From NCBI GenBank assembly GCA_900541495.1, contig UQKC01000030.1, positions 1-30,481 on the forward strand: a DNA stretch of 30,481 nt, in the 5' to 3' direction. Shown piece by piece: positions 30,430 to 30,481 of the stretch. The translations under genes and the position numbers were made by a program. How positions within the stretch are numbered: position 1 is the stretch's first letter; each line of letters begins with the position of its first letter. This DNA comes from an uncultured Ruminococcus sp. (GTDB lineage: Bacteria > Bacillota > Clostridia > Oscillospirales > Ruminococcaceae). The notes beneath the pieces are model-generated. The model saw only the letters and a list, made by a program, of their open reading frames with translations, had not been told where the DNA came from and made no database searches.

Positions 30430-30481
30430 TAAGAACCTGTCTTCATAAGCATATGCACACGTCTTTTCGGCAAATTTTGCT
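30430..30481 (+). mobile_element. Second MITE copy, cut by the window edge
   Basis: The 49 bases at 30433-30481 are identical to 19446-19494, including the GAACCTGTCTTCATAAG terminus, in the same orientation. The flank TAA at 30430-30432 fits a TNA target site. The rest lies beyond the window. Confidence 0.88.

Overview
The window looks like the chromosome of a Clostridia-class Firmicute, probably an Oscillospiraceae/Ruminococcus-like anaerobe. The reasons are the Gram-positive order of the division and cell-wall cluster, strong AAAGGAG-type ribosome sites, TTGACA/TATAAT promoters with 17-base spacers, meso-diaminopimelate-type MurE, and Thr-rich lipoproteins and FecR-like surface proteins. 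The assignment rests on family recognition only.

Region 1 (1-8.16 kb) is the right-hand part of an integrative mobilizable element inserted at the 3' end of a tRNA-Pro(UGG) gene. From the tRNA inward it holds a tyrosine integrase with a structured leader, a DUF6076-like zinc-motif protein, a divergent excisionase-like HTH protein, a RepA/RecA-like ATPase, a candidate oriT and a MobV/Pre-type relaxase. Beyond these lie a decayed NUDIX gene and an AT-rich OLD-family ATPase/TOPRIM nuclease, a likely defence cargo that appears cut off at its C terminus. The other end of the element lies left of the window.

Region 2 (8.16-12.4 kb) holds the tRNA-Pro gene and a minus-strand operon of two FecR-domain membrane-anchored proteins, one with four InlB/Listeria-Bacteroides repeats, plus a cyclophilin-type lipoprotein.

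Region 3 (12.4-27.2 kb) is a dcw cluster read on the minus strand: mraZ, rsmH, ftsL-like, class B PBP with PASTA domains, a murE-murF fusion, mraY, ftsW, murG, murA, divIB/ftsQ and ftsZ. It makes lipid II precursors and builds the septum. murC, murD and ftsA are not in the cluster. A 161-bp MITE with 17-bp inverted ends and a TTA target duplication sits between murEF and mraY; its duplication coincides with the murEF stop codon. MraZ-type boxes lie behind the mraZ promoter, and ftsZ has its own promoter.

Region 4 (27.2-30.5 kb) reads rightward: an HD-domain protein behind a long, apparently structured leader, a GNAT acetyltransferase, a Thr/Glu-rich lipoprotein and MetA. MetA carries Glu111, which predicts homoserine O-acetylation. 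A second copy of the MITE begins at 30433 and runs off the window.

The best candidates for something undescribed are the HD-gene leader (a three-way junction starting at the predicted transcription start), the integrase leader with mutually exclusive hairpins that mask the ribosome site, and the oriT-like hairpin. All structural claims come from reading by eye; nothing was folded or searched.
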